A stretch of DNA of 64,000 nt from CAIYQJ01 sp963717255. GTDB taxonomy: Bacteria; Chloroflexota; Limnocylindria; Limnocylindrales; CSP1-4. The notes beneath the pieces were generated by a model. That model was not told the DNA's origin, did not search any database, and saw nothing but the letters and a program-made list of their open reading frames with translations. Position numbers and translations under genes: made by a program. The first letter of the stretch is position 1. Each line of letters starts with the position of its first letter. This document shows positions 54,388 through 63,148 of the stretch, one piece after another. Location: assembly GCA_963717255.1 (NCBI GenBank), contig CAVQVT010000009.1, positions 57,639 through 121,638 on the forward strand. The letters run 5' to 3'.

Positions 54388-54417
54388 TTGACACGGCACC
54401 ACGGGCGGGACTAGACT
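54388..54417 (+). promoter_or_regulatory. Sigma70-type promoter of the ABC-2/RsgA operon
   Basis: TTGACA (54388-54393), 18-base spacer, TAGACT (54412-54417). The predicted transcription start is near 54424, leaving a leader of about 330 bases before the first gene. Confidence 0.7.
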
Positions 54418-54605
54418 GCCGCCCGGCGTCACCGTGCGACGCCCGAGTCACTCAGCACGGAGGCGGCTAGGCAGATGAGCTCCCGCACCCTCAGCCCGTT
54501 CGCGCGGCTCCGGCTCACCGCCGGACGTGCCTGCGTGCGCAGGCAGGACCGTGCCCATCGCGAGGTGACTCGCGGCGGCGACAGCCGCCCCGACGATGAA
54601 CCTTC

Positions 54606-54637
54606 GAGCCGTGGGCCGGTCGGGCCCGCGGCTCTTT
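54606..54637 (+). terminator. Terminator-like hairpin inside the operon leader (possible attenuator)
   Basis: A 12-bp stem with one G-T wobble (arms GAGCCGTGGGCC and GGCCCGCGGCTC), five-base loop, then TTTCGTT. It lies 117 bases before the first gene of the operon and about 180 bases after the promoter. Its position suggests a conditional stop rather than the end of an upstream transcript. No known riboswitch class was recognised. Confidence 0.5.
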
Positions 54638-54754
54638 CGTTCCCCTCCCCGGCCTCGTGCGCCGGCGCGGGGGCGGAGGCCGTCCAGGGCCCTCGTCCAT
54701 CCCGCCACCAGGGATCGTGCGTCCCGCGATCCGCCCAGCCGAGGGGAACGAACC

Positions 54755-55675
54755 ATGACCACCACGATCGCCCGTCCGGACGTCCGGACGCGCCGCCCGG
54801 TCGTCGCCGACCATGCCCCGGCGCCGTCGCCCGTCCCGCACGCGCCGCGCGTGTTCGCCGGCCCGCCGGCGCTCCTCGTCGAGGGCGTGACGAAACGCTT
54901 CGTCGTCGGGCGGAAGCGGAAGCCCGTCGTCGCCGTTGACGACGTCACGCTGCACGTGGGCCGCGGGGAGATCTACGGGCTCCTCGGGGCGAACGGCGGC
55001 GGCAAGTCGACCCTGATCCGCCTCATGAGCACGCTGCTCACGCTCGACAGCGGACGGATCGAGGTCTTCGGGCACGACGTCGAGCGCGAGGAGATGGCCG
55101 TCAAGCGGCTCATCAACCGCGTCAGCGTGGATGCTGCGTTCTTCAAGAAGCTCTCGCCGATGGAGAACCTGCTCTTCGCGGCCCGGATGTACGGGCTCAG
55201 CGACGCGACGGCACGCGCCGAGTCCATCCGGATCCTCGCGCGGCTCGGCATCGCCGAGAAGCGCCTGGGCCGGCCGACCGAGCAGATGAGCCGGGGGATG
55301 CAGCAGAAGGTCGCGATCGCGCGGGCGCTGCTGACGAGCCCGACGGTCCTCCTGCTCGACGAGCCGACGACGGGCCTGGACCCGCGCAGCAAGCTCGACG
55401 TCCAGGCGTTCGTCGAGGAGGTCCGGACGGCGCACGACGCGTCGATCGTCCTGACGACGCACGACCTCGCCGAGGCGGAGCGCCTCTGCGATCGCATCGG
55501 GATCCTCGACTCGGGACGCCTCGTGGCCGAGGGGACCGCCGAGCAGCTCCAGACGCGCGTGGCCGTGGAGCACGGCCTCGCGCCCACCCTGGAATCGGCC
55601 TTCATGGCCTGGACCGGCCGCTCGCTCGACGACGACGTCGAGGAGAGCGGCGGAGAGGAGGACGGAGATGACTGA
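54755..55675 (+). CDS. ABC-2 type transporter ATP-binding protein
   Basis: Export ATPase of 306 residues. It has an N-terminal extension of about 40 residues (Arg/Pro-rich), then Walker A GANGGGKSTL, a DrrA-like signature MSRGMQQKVAIARALL, Walker B LLLDEPTTGLDPRSK and switch LTTHDLAEAERL. The Q-loop region is VSVDAAFFKKLSPMENL. The C-terminus ends in an acidic run (DDDVEESGGEEDGDD). Its permease lies at 56010. The ATG follows GAGGGGAACGAACC. First gene of a long operon; substrate unknown. Confidence 0.93.
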   Translation: MTTTIARPDVRTRRPVVADHAPAPSPVPHAPRVFAGPPALLVEGVTKRFVVGRKRKPVVAVDDVTLHVGRGEIYGLLGANGGGKSTLIRLMSTLLTLDSGRIEVFGHDVEREEMAVKRLINRVSVDAAFFKKLSPMENLLFAARMYGLSDATARAESIRILARLGIAEKRLGRPTEQMSRGMQQKVAIARALLTSPTVLLLDEPTTGLDPRSKLDVQAFVEEVRTAHDASIVLTTHDLAEAERLCDRIGILDSGRLVAEGTAEQLQTRVAVEHGLAPTLESAFMAWTGRSLDDDVEESGGEEDGDD

Positions 55676-55760
55676 CGACCGCCGCACGCACCGCGGCGCG
55701 AGCGCATCGCGCCGCCCCCTGCGACCAACGAACACCCATCACCTCGGAAGGAGCACGACC

Positions 55761-55967
55761 GTGCACACGCAGCATGGGGTCGTCGCCCAGGCCGTCCACG
55801 CCGACCGGGTCCGCGAGCACTCGCACCCGACCCGGCGCACGTGGATGGAGGCCCGCTCGACCGGCCGACGCCGGCCGCCCCTGCGGGCCCGCCTGGGACG
55901 TTCGATCGTCCGGATCGGCGAGCGGATCGCCGCCGACCCGGTCCTCACCCCCGCCGGGTCCCGGTAG
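55761..55967 (+). CDS. Small basic protein between ABC ATPase and permease
   Basis: 68-residue protein with no recognised family. The GTG at 55761 has AAGGAG seven bases upstream, a very good site. The N-terminal half has several His and Arg residues; the second half RARLGRSIVRIGERIAADP is an amphipathic basic helix of a kind common in small actinobacterial and Chloroflexota proteins. The spot between transporter subunits suggests an accessory or regulatory role. The frame is open back to an ATG at 55668 overlapping the ATPase stop, but that region lacks a ribosome-binding site. Confidence 0.55.
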   Translation: MHTQHGVVAQAVHADRVREHSHPTRRTWMEARSTGRRRPPLRARLGRSIVRIGERIAADPVLTPAGSR

Positions 55968-56009
55968 ACGGGACCGGGCGGGGGCCCGGCACCTCACGGA
56001 GACACGATC

Positions 56010-56810
56010 ATGACCGTCGCGACCCGCGAGCTCCGCGCGAGCTACGCGTTCATCGCCCGGAACTTCTCGCTCTCGCGCCGCTACTGGGGCTGGGAGCTCG
56101 CCTTCTTCGTCTACGCGCTGGCGGGCGCGCTCGCGGTCAGCTTCATCGGCGCGGCCGCGGGCGACCCGACGCTCACGTTCAGCCTCGTCATCGGGGCCGT
56201 CTTCTGGAACTACCTCTCGACCGTCTTCAGCTTCATCGCCGAGACGATCGCGTGGGAGCGCTGGGAGGGGACGCTCGAGTACACGATGATGGCGCCGGTC
56301 CGACGCTCGTCGCAGCTGCTCGGCTCGACGCTGTACGCCGTCATGTACGGCCTCGTCCACACGGCGATCATCCTCGTCGTCCTCGTCGCGTTCTTCGGCC
56401 TGGACCTCGCGTCGGCCAACGTGCCGACGGCGGTCGTCGTCATGCTCGTCGGCAGCTTCTCGGTCATCGGGATCGGGACGATGGCGGCGATCCTCCCCCT
56501 GCTCTACGTGGAGCGCGGGGCACAGATGACGTTCGTCATCCAGTCGGTGATCCTCGTCGTGAGCGGCGTCTACTACCCGGTGGACGTCCTCCCGGAGTGG
56601 ATGCAGGTGCTCTCGCGCCTGTCGCCCGCGACGTACATCCTCGATGGCGTCCGCGCCGGGCTCCTCGACGGGGCCTCGATCGCCGACGTGATGGGCGACC
56701 TCGTCCCGCTCGCCGTCATGGGCGCGGTGCTCATCCCGGCCGGGCTCTGGGCCTTCGGGCGGGCCGAGCGCTACGCGAAGCGCACGGGCAAGCTCAAGAG
56801 GGTGGGGTGA
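56010..56810 (+). CDS. ABC-2 type transporter permease
   Basis: Membrane component of 266 residues with six helices. The N-terminal amphipathic helix (RELRASYAFIARNFSLSRRY) and helices such as LAFFVYALAGALAVSFIG and LLGSTLYAVMYGLVH are followed by the ABC-2 signature region PLLYVERGAQMTFVIQSVIL, VSGVYYPVDVLPEWMQVLS and LSPATYILDGVRAGL. It pairs with the ATPase at 54755. Its stop overlaps possible starts of the following GNAT gene. Confidence 0.94.
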   Translation: MTVATRELRASYAFIARNFSLSRRYWGWELAFFVYALAGALAVSFIGAAAGDPTLTFSLVIGAVFWNYLSTVFSFIAETIAWERWEGTLEYTMMAPVRRSSQLLGSTLYAVMYGLVHTAIILVVLVAFFGLDLASANVPTAVVVMLVGSFSVIGIGTMAAILPLLYVERGAQMTFVIQSVILVVSGVYYPVDVLPEWMQVLSRLSPATYILDGVRAGLLDGASIADVMGDLVPLAVMGAVLIPAGLWAFGRAERYAKRTGKLKRVG

Positions 56811-56815
56811 TCGTG

Positions 56816-57985
56816 ATGACCGCGCACGACGTCGCCGGGCGACCCGCCGCACCCGGGAGCGGCGGCGGCATGCAGCCGTCGTCGCTCCCCCACCGGGCCG
56901 GCGCTCCCACGCCGGCCCTCCTCCCGGCCGCAGGCCTGCCGCCCGGGGTCCGCCTCCGCCCGTACGCCGGGCCGGAGGACCACCCGGGCATGGTCGCCGC
57001 GGCGAACGCCTGGCGGACCTCGATGGGCTTCCTCGAGCTCGTGACGGTCGCGTCCCAGGACACCTTCTACGCGAACATGGCGAACTGCGACCCGCGGACC
57101 GACTGCGTCGTCGCCGAACGCGACGGGGCGACCGTCGGGTACTCCCGCGTCGAGTGGGCGGACGCGCGCGACGGCGAGCGCACGTACGGGGCGATCCTCA
57201 TCGTCGCGCCCGACCCCCACCGGCCGGCGGTCATCGACGCACTCTTCGACAGGGCCGAGGCCCGGTCCATCGAGATCGCCGCCGGCCAGGTGACGGACCG
57301 TCCCCGCGTGCTCGACGCGTTCTCGCCGGGCGCGGACGCCGAGCTCATCGCCGCGAGCGAACGCCGCGGCTACGTCGCGGTCCGGCGCGGCTACGAGATG
57401 GTCCGCCCCGACCTCGGTTCCATCCCGGACGTCCCGCTCCCCGCGGGCCTCGAGGTCCGCGACGTCCGGCCCGAGCACCTCCGCGCGATCTGGGAGGCGG
57501 ACGTGGAGGCGTTCCGCGATCACTGGGGCGCGTCGGACGGCTCCGAAGAGGCGTGGGCGCGGTTCCTCGCGGATCCCCTCGCGGACCCGGGCCTCTGGCG
57601 GGTCGCGTGGGACGGCGACGAGGTCGCTGGCCAGGTCCGCTCGTACGTCGACGCGGAGACGAACGACCGCACCTGCCGGCTCATCGGCTGGACCGAGTCC
57701 ATCTCCGTCCGGCGTGCGTGGCGCCGGCGTGGCCTCGCCCGCGCCCTCCTCGCCGACAGCCTGCGCGCCGTCCGCGACCGCGGGATGCGGGAGGCTGCGC
57801 TCAACGTGGACGCCGGGAACGAGACCGGTGCGCTCGCGCTCTACGAGAGCCTCGGCTTCCGTGTCCACCGGAGCGAGATCATCTTCCAGCGGCCGATGCC
57901 CGTGGCCGGCGCCGGCGGGGCGTCGGCCGAGGGGGCGGGCCAGGGCGCGGCCCAGGGCGGGTCCGAGGGCGGGGCCGACCGATGA
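56816..57985 (+). CDS. Tandem GNAT acetyltransferase
   Basis: 389-residue protein with two GNAT domains. The N-terminal one (VRLRPYAGPEDHPGMVAAAN, TDCVVAERDGATVGYSRVEW) lacks the acetyl-CoA loop. The C-terminal one carries the intact pyrophosphate loop in SVRRAWRRRGLARALLADSL and the terminal NETGALALYESLGFRV. This resembles MshD-like mycothiol synthase architecture, but the substrate is open. ATG at 56816; GTG codons at 56807 and 56813 are alternatives and would overlap the permease stop. Its stop overlaps the rsgA ATG (ATGA). Confidence 0.88.
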   Translation: MTAHDVAGRPAAPGSGGGMQPSSLPHRAGAPTPALLPAAGLPPGVRLRPYAGPEDHPGMVAAANAWRTSMGFLELVTVASQDTFYANMANCDPRTDCVVAERDGATVGYSRVEWADARDGERTYGAILIVAPDPHRPAVIDALFDRAEARSIEIAAGQVTDRPRVLDAFSPGADAELIAASERRGYVAVRRGYEMVRPDLGSIPDVPLPAGLEVRDVRPEHLRAIWEADVEAFRDHWGASDGSEEAWARFLADPLADPGLWRVAWDGDEVAGQVRSYVDAETNDRTCRLIGWTESISVRRAWRRRGLARALLADSLRAVRDRGMREAALNVDAGNETGALALYESLGFRVHRSEIIFQRPMPVAGAGGASAEGAGQGAAQGGSEGGADR

Positions 57986-59094
57986 GCGAGCTCGCCCTCG
58001 TCGCGTGGGGCTGGGACGCGCACGCGGACGCGGCGTGGAGCGCCCTGCCGCCGGACCTCGCCGCGCGCGCGGTCCCGGCGCGCGTCGTCGCCGAGCACCG
58101 GACCGGCTGGGACGTGGAGAGCGCCGCCGGCGCGCTCCGTGCCGGGCCGTCCGGCGGCCTGCGTCACGCGATCCTCGCCGGCGGTCCCGCGCCGACCGTC
58201 GGCGACTGGACCGCCATCGATCCGGGCGGCGACGGGATCGCGCCCGCGATCCACGCCGTCCTCCCCCGCCGAACCGCCTTCGTCCGGCGCGAGCCGGGTC
58301 GCGAGGCCGGCATCCAGGTCGTCGCGGCGAACGTGGACGTGGTCCTCGTCGTCACCGCCGTGGGCCGCGACGTCAACGCGCGACGCATCGAGCGGTACCT
58401 CGCCGTGGCGGCGGCAAGCGGCGCGGAGCCACTCGTCGTCGTGAACAAGGCCGACCTGCGGGACGGCCTCGCGGACGCGCTCCGGCTCGCCGGTCACGCA
58501 GCCGGGCTCGTGCCCGTCGTGGCGGCGAGCGCCCGGACGGGCGAGGGGGTCGACGCGCTCGCCGCGCGGGCCGCGACGGGCGCCACCGTCGCGCTGCTCG
58601 GCTCGTCCGGGGTCGGGAAGTCGTCGCTGGTGAACGCGCTGCTCGGCGAGGACCGGCTCGACACCGGGGCGGTCCGGGCGGACGACGACCGTGGCCGGCA
58701 CACCACGACCGCGCGGATGCTCGTCCGCCTGCCCGGAGGCGGATGCCTCCTCGACACGCCGGGGATGCGGGAGCTGGGCATGGCGGGCGCCGAGGCGGCG
58801 GGCGCGCTCGACGTGGTCTTCGCCGACGTCGCGGCCCTCGCGGTGGCATGTCGCTTCGCCGATTGCGACCACCGCTCCGAGCCCGGCTGCGCCGTGCGGG
58901 CCGCCATCGAGGCCGGGGACCTCCCGGCCGCCCGCCTGGAGAGCCACCGACTGCTGGCACGCGAGGCCCGCTCGTCCGCCGCGCGCCTCGACGCGCGGTC
59001 GCGGGCCGAGGAACGCCGCGAGACGCGCCGGCGTGGTGTCATGTACCGGGAGATCCTGCGGGCGAAGTACGGCGAGGGAGGAGGTCGATGGTGA
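57982..59094 (+). CDS. rsgA: Ribosome small-subunit-dependent GTPase RsgA
   Basis: Circularly permuted GTPase that matures the 30S subunit, 370 residues. The motif order is G4-G5-G1-G3, as expected: VVNKADL (G4), SARTGEG (G5), LLGSSGVGKSSLVNALL (G1), GRHTTTARM (G2-like) and LDTPGMREL (G3). The C-terminal zinc knuckle is CRFADCDHRSEPGC. An OB-fold precedes the GTPase domain (RTAFVRREPGREAGIQVVAA). Four-base overlap with the GNAT gene before it and seven-base overlap with the GNAT gene after it. Confidence 0.96.
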   Translation: MSELALVAWGWDAHADAAWSALPPDLAARAVPARVVAEHRTGWDVESAAGALRAGPSGGLRHAILAGGPAPTVGDWTAIDPGGDGIAPAIHAVLPRRTAFVRREPGREAGIQVVAANVDVVLVVTAVGRDVNARRIERYLAVAAASGAEPLVVVNKADLRDGLADALRLAGHAAGLVPVVAASARTGEGVDALAARAATGATVALLGSSGVGKSSLVNALLGEDRLDTGAVRADDDRGRHTTTARMLVRLPGGGCLLDTPGMRELGMAGAEAAGALDVVFADVAALAVACRFADCDHRSEPGCAVRAAIEAGDLPAARLESHRLLAREARSSAARLDARSRAEERRETRRRGVMYREILRAKYGEGGGRW

Positions 59095-60224
59095 CCGATC
59101 CGGGCGAGACGGGCGGTGGGGGCGCGGGGATCGCGGTCGCGGACGCACCGACGATCCCGGGCCTCCGGTTCCGCACCTTCCGCGGGCCGGCGGATGCCGG
59201 CGCCCTGACGGAGATCCTGAACGCCGAGTCGGCGGCCGACGGGGTCGACGAGTACGTGACGGCCGACGAGGTCGCCGCCGAGCTCGCGCATGCCACCGAG
59301 GAGGATCCTGCCCGCACGCTCGTCATCGCGGAGATCGACGGCCGCCCGGTCGCCTTCGCCCGCCGCGGCTGGCGCGATCGCGGGGTCTTCGTGGCGTACG
59401 AGCACACGGGGTTCGTCCATCCCGCCATCCGGCGGCGCGGGCTCGGACGCGCGCTCCTCCGCCACCAGGCGGCGGCGCTGCGCGACCTGGCCGCCGCGCA
59501 TGCGACGCAGGAGAGCGCGGCGGCAGCGAGTGACGGCCCGGGGGCGGATGCGGCCGCGCCGGCGGATGCGGCGCCGACGGCGCCCAGCGCCGCGCCGGCC
59601 GACCGGGTCCTCTTCAGCTGGTCCGACACCCGGCGCACCGGCGCGATGGCGCTCCTGGAGTCCGAGGGCTACGCGCCCGTCCGCTGGTACCTGGACCTCG
59701 AGCGGCCGTCGCTCGACGACCTCCCGGTCGCGGCCCTCCCGCCCGGCATCGTCATGCGGGCACCGGACCGGTCGGACGAGGCGCTCCTCCGCGCGGCGCT
59801 CGTGGCGGAGGACGAGGCGTTCCGGGACCACTGGGGCCACCACGCCATGACGGAAGACGATGCAGGCGCGGTCCTCGCCGAGCCGGACCTGGACCCGTCG
59901 CTCTGGCGCCTGGCCTGGGACGGCGACGCGATCGCCGGCGTCATCCGGGCGATCGTCTACGCGGAGGAGAACGCGCGGCTCGGCCACCGGCGGGTCTGGA
60001 TCGACCGCCTCTCGGTCCGGCGCCCATGGCGCGGGCGGGGCATCGCCCGGGCGCTCATGATCGCCGTGATGGCCGACGCACGCGAACGCGAGCTGACGTC
60101 GGCGTGGCTCGGGGTGGACACGGACAACACGACCGGCGCGCTCGGCCTGTACGAGCGGCTCGGGTTCGAGCGACGGTCCGCCGTCATGGCGTGCACGAAG
60201 GCCGTCGCACCCATGGAGGGATGA
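59088..60224 (+). CDS. Tandem GNAT acetyltransferase
   Basis: 378-residue protein with two GNAT domains, similar in layout to the gene upstream of rsgA. The N-terminal domain keeps a loop of the right form (RRRGLGRALLRHQAAAL); an Ala/Asp-rich linker interrupts it, and the C-terminal domain has SVRRPWRGRGIARALMIAVM and TTGALGLYERLGFERR. Both domains therefore look capable of binding acetyl-CoA, unlike the first protein. The ATG overlaps the end of rsgA by seven bases. Substrate unknown. Confidence 0.88.
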   Translation: MVTDPGETGGGGAGIAVADAPTIPGLRFRTFRGPADAGALTEILNAESAADGVDEYVTADEVAAELAHATEEDPARTLVIAEIDGRPVAFARRGWRDRGVFVAYEHTGFVHPAIRRRGLGRALLRHQAAALRDLAAAHATQESAAAASDGPGADAAAPADAAPTAPSAAPADRVLFSWSDTRRTGAMALLESEGYAPVRWYLDLERPSLDDLPVAALPPGIVMRAPDRSDEALLRAALVAEDEAFRDHWGHHAMTEDDAGAVLAEPDLDPSLWRLAWDGDAIAGVIRAIVYAEENARLGHRRVWIDRLSVRRPWRGRGIARALMIAVMADARERELTSAWLGVDTDNTTGALGLYERLGFERRSAVMACTKAVAPMEG

Positions 60225-60227
60225 CGG

Positions 60228-61172
60228 ATGAGGCCTTTCCGGTTCCTCGCGGAGCCCGGCGACATCCCCGACGGCCCCGCACTCGCCGCGGCGGCACGGC
60301 GCGCCGAGGCGATGGGGTACTCCGTCCTCGTCTTCCCGGACCATCTCGTGCTGCCGCTCGGGGTGCTGCCGGCCCTCGCGTACGCGGCCGCCGTCACGGA
60401 CAGCCTGCGGCTGGCGCCGTTCGTGCTGAACAACGACCTGCGCCATCCCGCCGTCCTGGCGCAGGACCTTGCGACGATCGACCTCCTCTCCGGCGGCCGG
60501 CTCGAGGTCGCACTGGGTGCGGGCTGGAACGAGCCCGAGTACGCGGCGATCGGACTGCCGTTCGAGCCGGTCGGCGTCCGCGTCGCGCGGCTGGCGGAGG
60601 CCGTCTCGGTGCTGAAGGGGTGCTTCGCGGACGGGCCGTTCTCCCACGCCGGCGCCCACTACGTCGTGACCGACCACGACGGGCTGCCCAAGCCGCCCCA
60701 GCGTCCGCACCCGCCGTTCTTCATCGGCGGCGGCGGGAGACGGCTCCTGACGCTCGCCGCGCGCGAGGCCGACATCGTGGGGCTGGCCCCGCGGATGCTC
60801 CCGGGCACCACCCGCGCGGACCCGCGGACGATCACGGCGGCCGCGACCGAGGAGAAGATCGGCTGGGTCCGCGACGCGGCCGGCGATCGGTTCGAAGAGC
60901 TGGAGCTGAACGTCTACCCGACGGTCGCGCCGATCACCGTGACCGACCACGCCCGGCGCGACGCGGCCACGATCGCCGACGGGATCCGTGGCCGGACCGG
61001 CGTGGACATCTCGGCCGACGACCTCCTCGAGTCACCCCACGTCTTCGTCGGCTCGGTCGCGGGCCTCGTCGAGAAGATCGTCGGCCTTCGTGAGCGGTTC
61101 GGCATCAGCTCGGTGATGGCCGGTGCCATCGATGAGCTCGCCCCGGTGGTGGAGCGCCTCGCCGGCACCTGA
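60228..61172 (+). CDS. F420-dependent luciferase-like oxidoreductase
   Basis: Luciferase-like monooxygenase family (LLM) protein, 314 residues, TIM barrel. FRFLAEPGDIPDGPALAAAA, DLATIDLLSGGRLEVALGAG (the typical strand and loop) and the FFIGGGGRRLLTLAAREADIVGL region match the F420-binding subgroup often called TIGR03621. It probably reduces or oxidises an unknown substrate with coenzyme F420. Three bases after the GNAT stop, with GGAGGG seven bases upstream. Last gene of the operon. Confidence 0.9.
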   Translation: MRPFRFLAEPGDIPDGPALAAAARRAEAMGYSVLVFPDHLVLPLGVLPALAYAAAVTDSLRLAPFVLNNDLRHPAVLAQDLATIDLLSGGRLEVALGAGWNEPEYAAIGLPFEPVGVRVARLAEAVSVLKGCFADGPFSHAGAHYVVTDHDGLPKPPQRPHPPFFIGGGGRRLLTLAAREADIVGLAPRMLPGTTRADPRTITAAATEEKIGWVRDAAGDRFEELELNVYPTVAPITVTDHARRDAATIADGIRGRTGVDISADDLLESPHVFVGSVAGLVEKIVGLRERFGISSVMAGAIDELAPVVERLAGT

Positions 61173-61270
61173 CGCGCCGGGCCGCGCGGTCGGGCGCCCG
61201 AGGGGGACGCCCCTTTCGCGGCGCGACGGCACGCCGGCACCGCGGGCGCGGCGGCCGACCGGCGCCGCCG

Positions 61271-63148
61271 TCAGTCGCCGCGCAGCGGCTGCACGAGCTC
61301 GACCCAGGTCGTCCCGAGGCGCCCGGCGATCGCGCGGACCTCTCCGGACGCGGCATCCCACGCCGTGATCGACGCCTCCCACGGTGCCTCGGCACCCGAC
61401 GCGTCCACGCCCGGCGCGCCTGCGGCGAGCACATACCGCCCGTCGGCGCTGACCGCGATGGAGCGCAGGTCCGTCGTCGGGGTCCAGCGGGCGCGGACCC
61501 CCAGGTCGGCCGCCCCGATCACGACCACGCCCAGCGACCCGGACCCACCCGACTCGAACGACGTCGCCTCCGTCCCGAGCAGGTACAGCGTCGCCCCGTC
61601 GGGGGCGAGGGCGACCGCCGGTGCCAGGTAGACCTTGGCCGAGACGGCGGGGACGAGGAGACCGAGCGCCCGTCGCGCGAGGGCCGCCAGCGCGTCGATC
61701 GGCCCCCCCGATCCCGCCGCGCCCGCGTCGATGGTCGTGCTCCGCGCGACCCGGCCCGCGATCGTGTCCACCGCCACGAGCCGCCGGATGAACGGCTCCC
61801 AGAGGTACAGGGTCCCGGTCGGGACGTCGGCCACCGCGGTGCCGGCCATCGCCGGCCACTGGCCACCGCCGGTCTCCACCGCGAGGTCGACCGCACCGAG
61901 GTCGCGGCCCGTCGGGTCGTACCGCAGGACCCCCGACGAGGACTCGCCGCTGCAGACGATCGCGAACACCGCCGCGGCCGTCCACGCCGCGTCGCCCGCG
62001 TCGCCCGTCGCGCACGGGGCGTGCGTCGGGTCGGTCGTGCCGCCGAAGGGGACGGCAGGCTCCAAGGTCGAGAGCGGGACCGCCGGCCCGCTGAACCAGT
62101 CGACGCGCACGGCGGCGCCCTCCGCGACGAGCGATCGACGCACCACGAGCGTGCGGCCGTCCGGGGAGATCCAGGCGGTCGGCGCCCAGGCGGACAGCGC
62201 CCTGCCGCTCCCCGCGTAGGCGGCCCAGCGGGCGGACAGCTCCACCGAGGCATCGAGGGTCGCCGGGGCCCGCGGCAGCTCGGTGCTCGCCAGCCTGTAG
62301 CCCGAGCCCCGCCGTCCCGGCGTGACGTCGACGATATCCACGCCGGAACGCCAGGACGCCTCGTCCCACGTCGTCCACCCGACAGCGACCTTCGTTCCAT
62401 CGGCCGAGATCGACGGGTCGATGGAGATCGGCGGAGCGTCGACTGCTCCGGGAGGGCGTCCCGACCCGGCCTCGTACCCGAGCGACGCGACCTCGTCCCC
62501 GGGCCGCCCGAGCGCGTCGTATCGCCGGAGCGTGAGCCGGAGGGTCCGGGCATCCCGGCCCTCGAAGGCCGCGCATGCGCAGAGGTAGGTGCCGTCGGCG
62601 AGCGCGAACAGCCGGCTCCCGGACCCATCCGGGCGAGCGATCGCGTCCGACGCGGCTCCGGTGGCCATGTCCACCACGCGCCAGCCGTCCTCGGCGATCG
62701 CGCCGATGCTCAGGCCGGAGACCGGGCCGGCGGGGGCCACGTACGCGGGAAGCGGCGTGGTCACCGGGCCCGGCGAGGGGGTCGCCGGCGCGGATGCCCG
62801 CGGAGAGCCCGGTTCGGGCGAGACGGGGGTCGTGTCGGGGCTGGCCGGTGCGACGGCCGCGCCCGACGCCGCCGGCGACGGGCCATCGTCCGGGGCGGCG
62901 CGGCCGCCGAGGAGTGCGGCGCCCATCGCCACCACCACGACCGCGGCGGCCGCGACGGCGGACGCGGCCAGGAGCCGGTCCCAGCGGCCGCTGCGGCGCC
63001 GCGCGGTGCGGTCATGCCATGTGCGCGCGCCGAGGCGCGCCGGCGGCATGGACCAGCCCGACGCCACCTGCCGCACCAGGTCCGCGATCTCGGGGTCCTC
63101 GGTCACGGCGGCTGGCCGGCCGGGCTCGCTGTTCGGGGGACGGGTCAT
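61271..63148 (-). CDS. Membrane-anchored beta-propeller-like protein, probable sigma-factor partner
   Basis: 625-residue protein. A cytoplasmic N-terminus (about 55 residues), one membrane helix (ASAVAAAAVVVVAMGAALLGG) and a Ser/Pro/Ala linker precede a large extracytoplasmic region with repeated SxDGxxL/V blades (ISPDGRTLVVRRS, LAPDGATLYLLG, VSADGRYVLAAG), reminiscent of a WD40/PQQ-like propeller. The ATG overlaps the ECF sigma factor stop by four bases (ATGA). The position and topology suggest it is an anti-sigma factor or sensor, although no canonical zinc anti-sigma motif (HxxxCxxC) is seen. Confidence 0.78.
   Translation of the reverse strand: MTRPPNSEPGRPAAVTEDPEIADLVRQVASGWSMPPARLGARTWHDRTARRRSGRWDRLLAASAVAAAAVVVVAMGAALLGGRAAPDDGPSPAASGAAVAPASPDTTPVSPEPGSPRASAPATPSPGPVTTPLPAYVAPAGPVSGLSIGAIAEDGWRVVDMATGAASDAIARPDGSGSRLFALADGTYLCACAAFEGRDARTLRLTLRRYDALGRPGDEVASLGYEAGSGRPPGAVDAPPISIDPSISADGTKVAVGWTTWDEASWRSGVDIVDVTPGRRGSGYRLASTELPRAPATLDASVELSARWAAYAGSGRALSAWAPTAWISPDGRTLVVRRSLVAEGAAVRVDWFSGPAVPLSTLEPAVPFGGTTDPTHAPCATGDAGDAAWTAAAVFAIVCSGESSSGVLRYDPTGRDLGAVDLAVETGGGQWPAMAGTAVADVPTGTLYLWEPFIRRLVAVDTIAGRVARSTTIDAGAAGSGGPIDALAALARRALGLLVPAVSAKVYLAPAVALAPDGATLYLLGTEATSFESGGSGSLGVVVIGAADLGVRARWTPTTDLRSIAVSADGRYVLAAGAPGVDASGAEAPWEASITAWDAASGEVRAIAGRLGTTWVELVQPLRGD

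Larger units (their letters stand above)
54262..54754 (+). other. 493-bp intergenic stretch: terminator area, promoter and long leader
   Basis: No convincing gene. The first 125 bases follow the HerA-like stop and contain three CAGGGCC direct repeats (54301, 54312, 54328). A promoter lies at 54388-54417. The remaining 330 bases are a transcribed leader with two hairpins: TGCCTGCG/CGCAGGCA (54528-54545) and the longer one at 54606. An ATG at 54475 opens a 154-codon frame without recognisable features; I do not call it a gene. Confidence 0.6.

Noticed and set aside
54475..54939. Gene starting at the ATG in the operon leader
   Set aside because: The frame runs through the terminator-like hairpin and into the ATPase gene in another frame, and is low in recognisable features.
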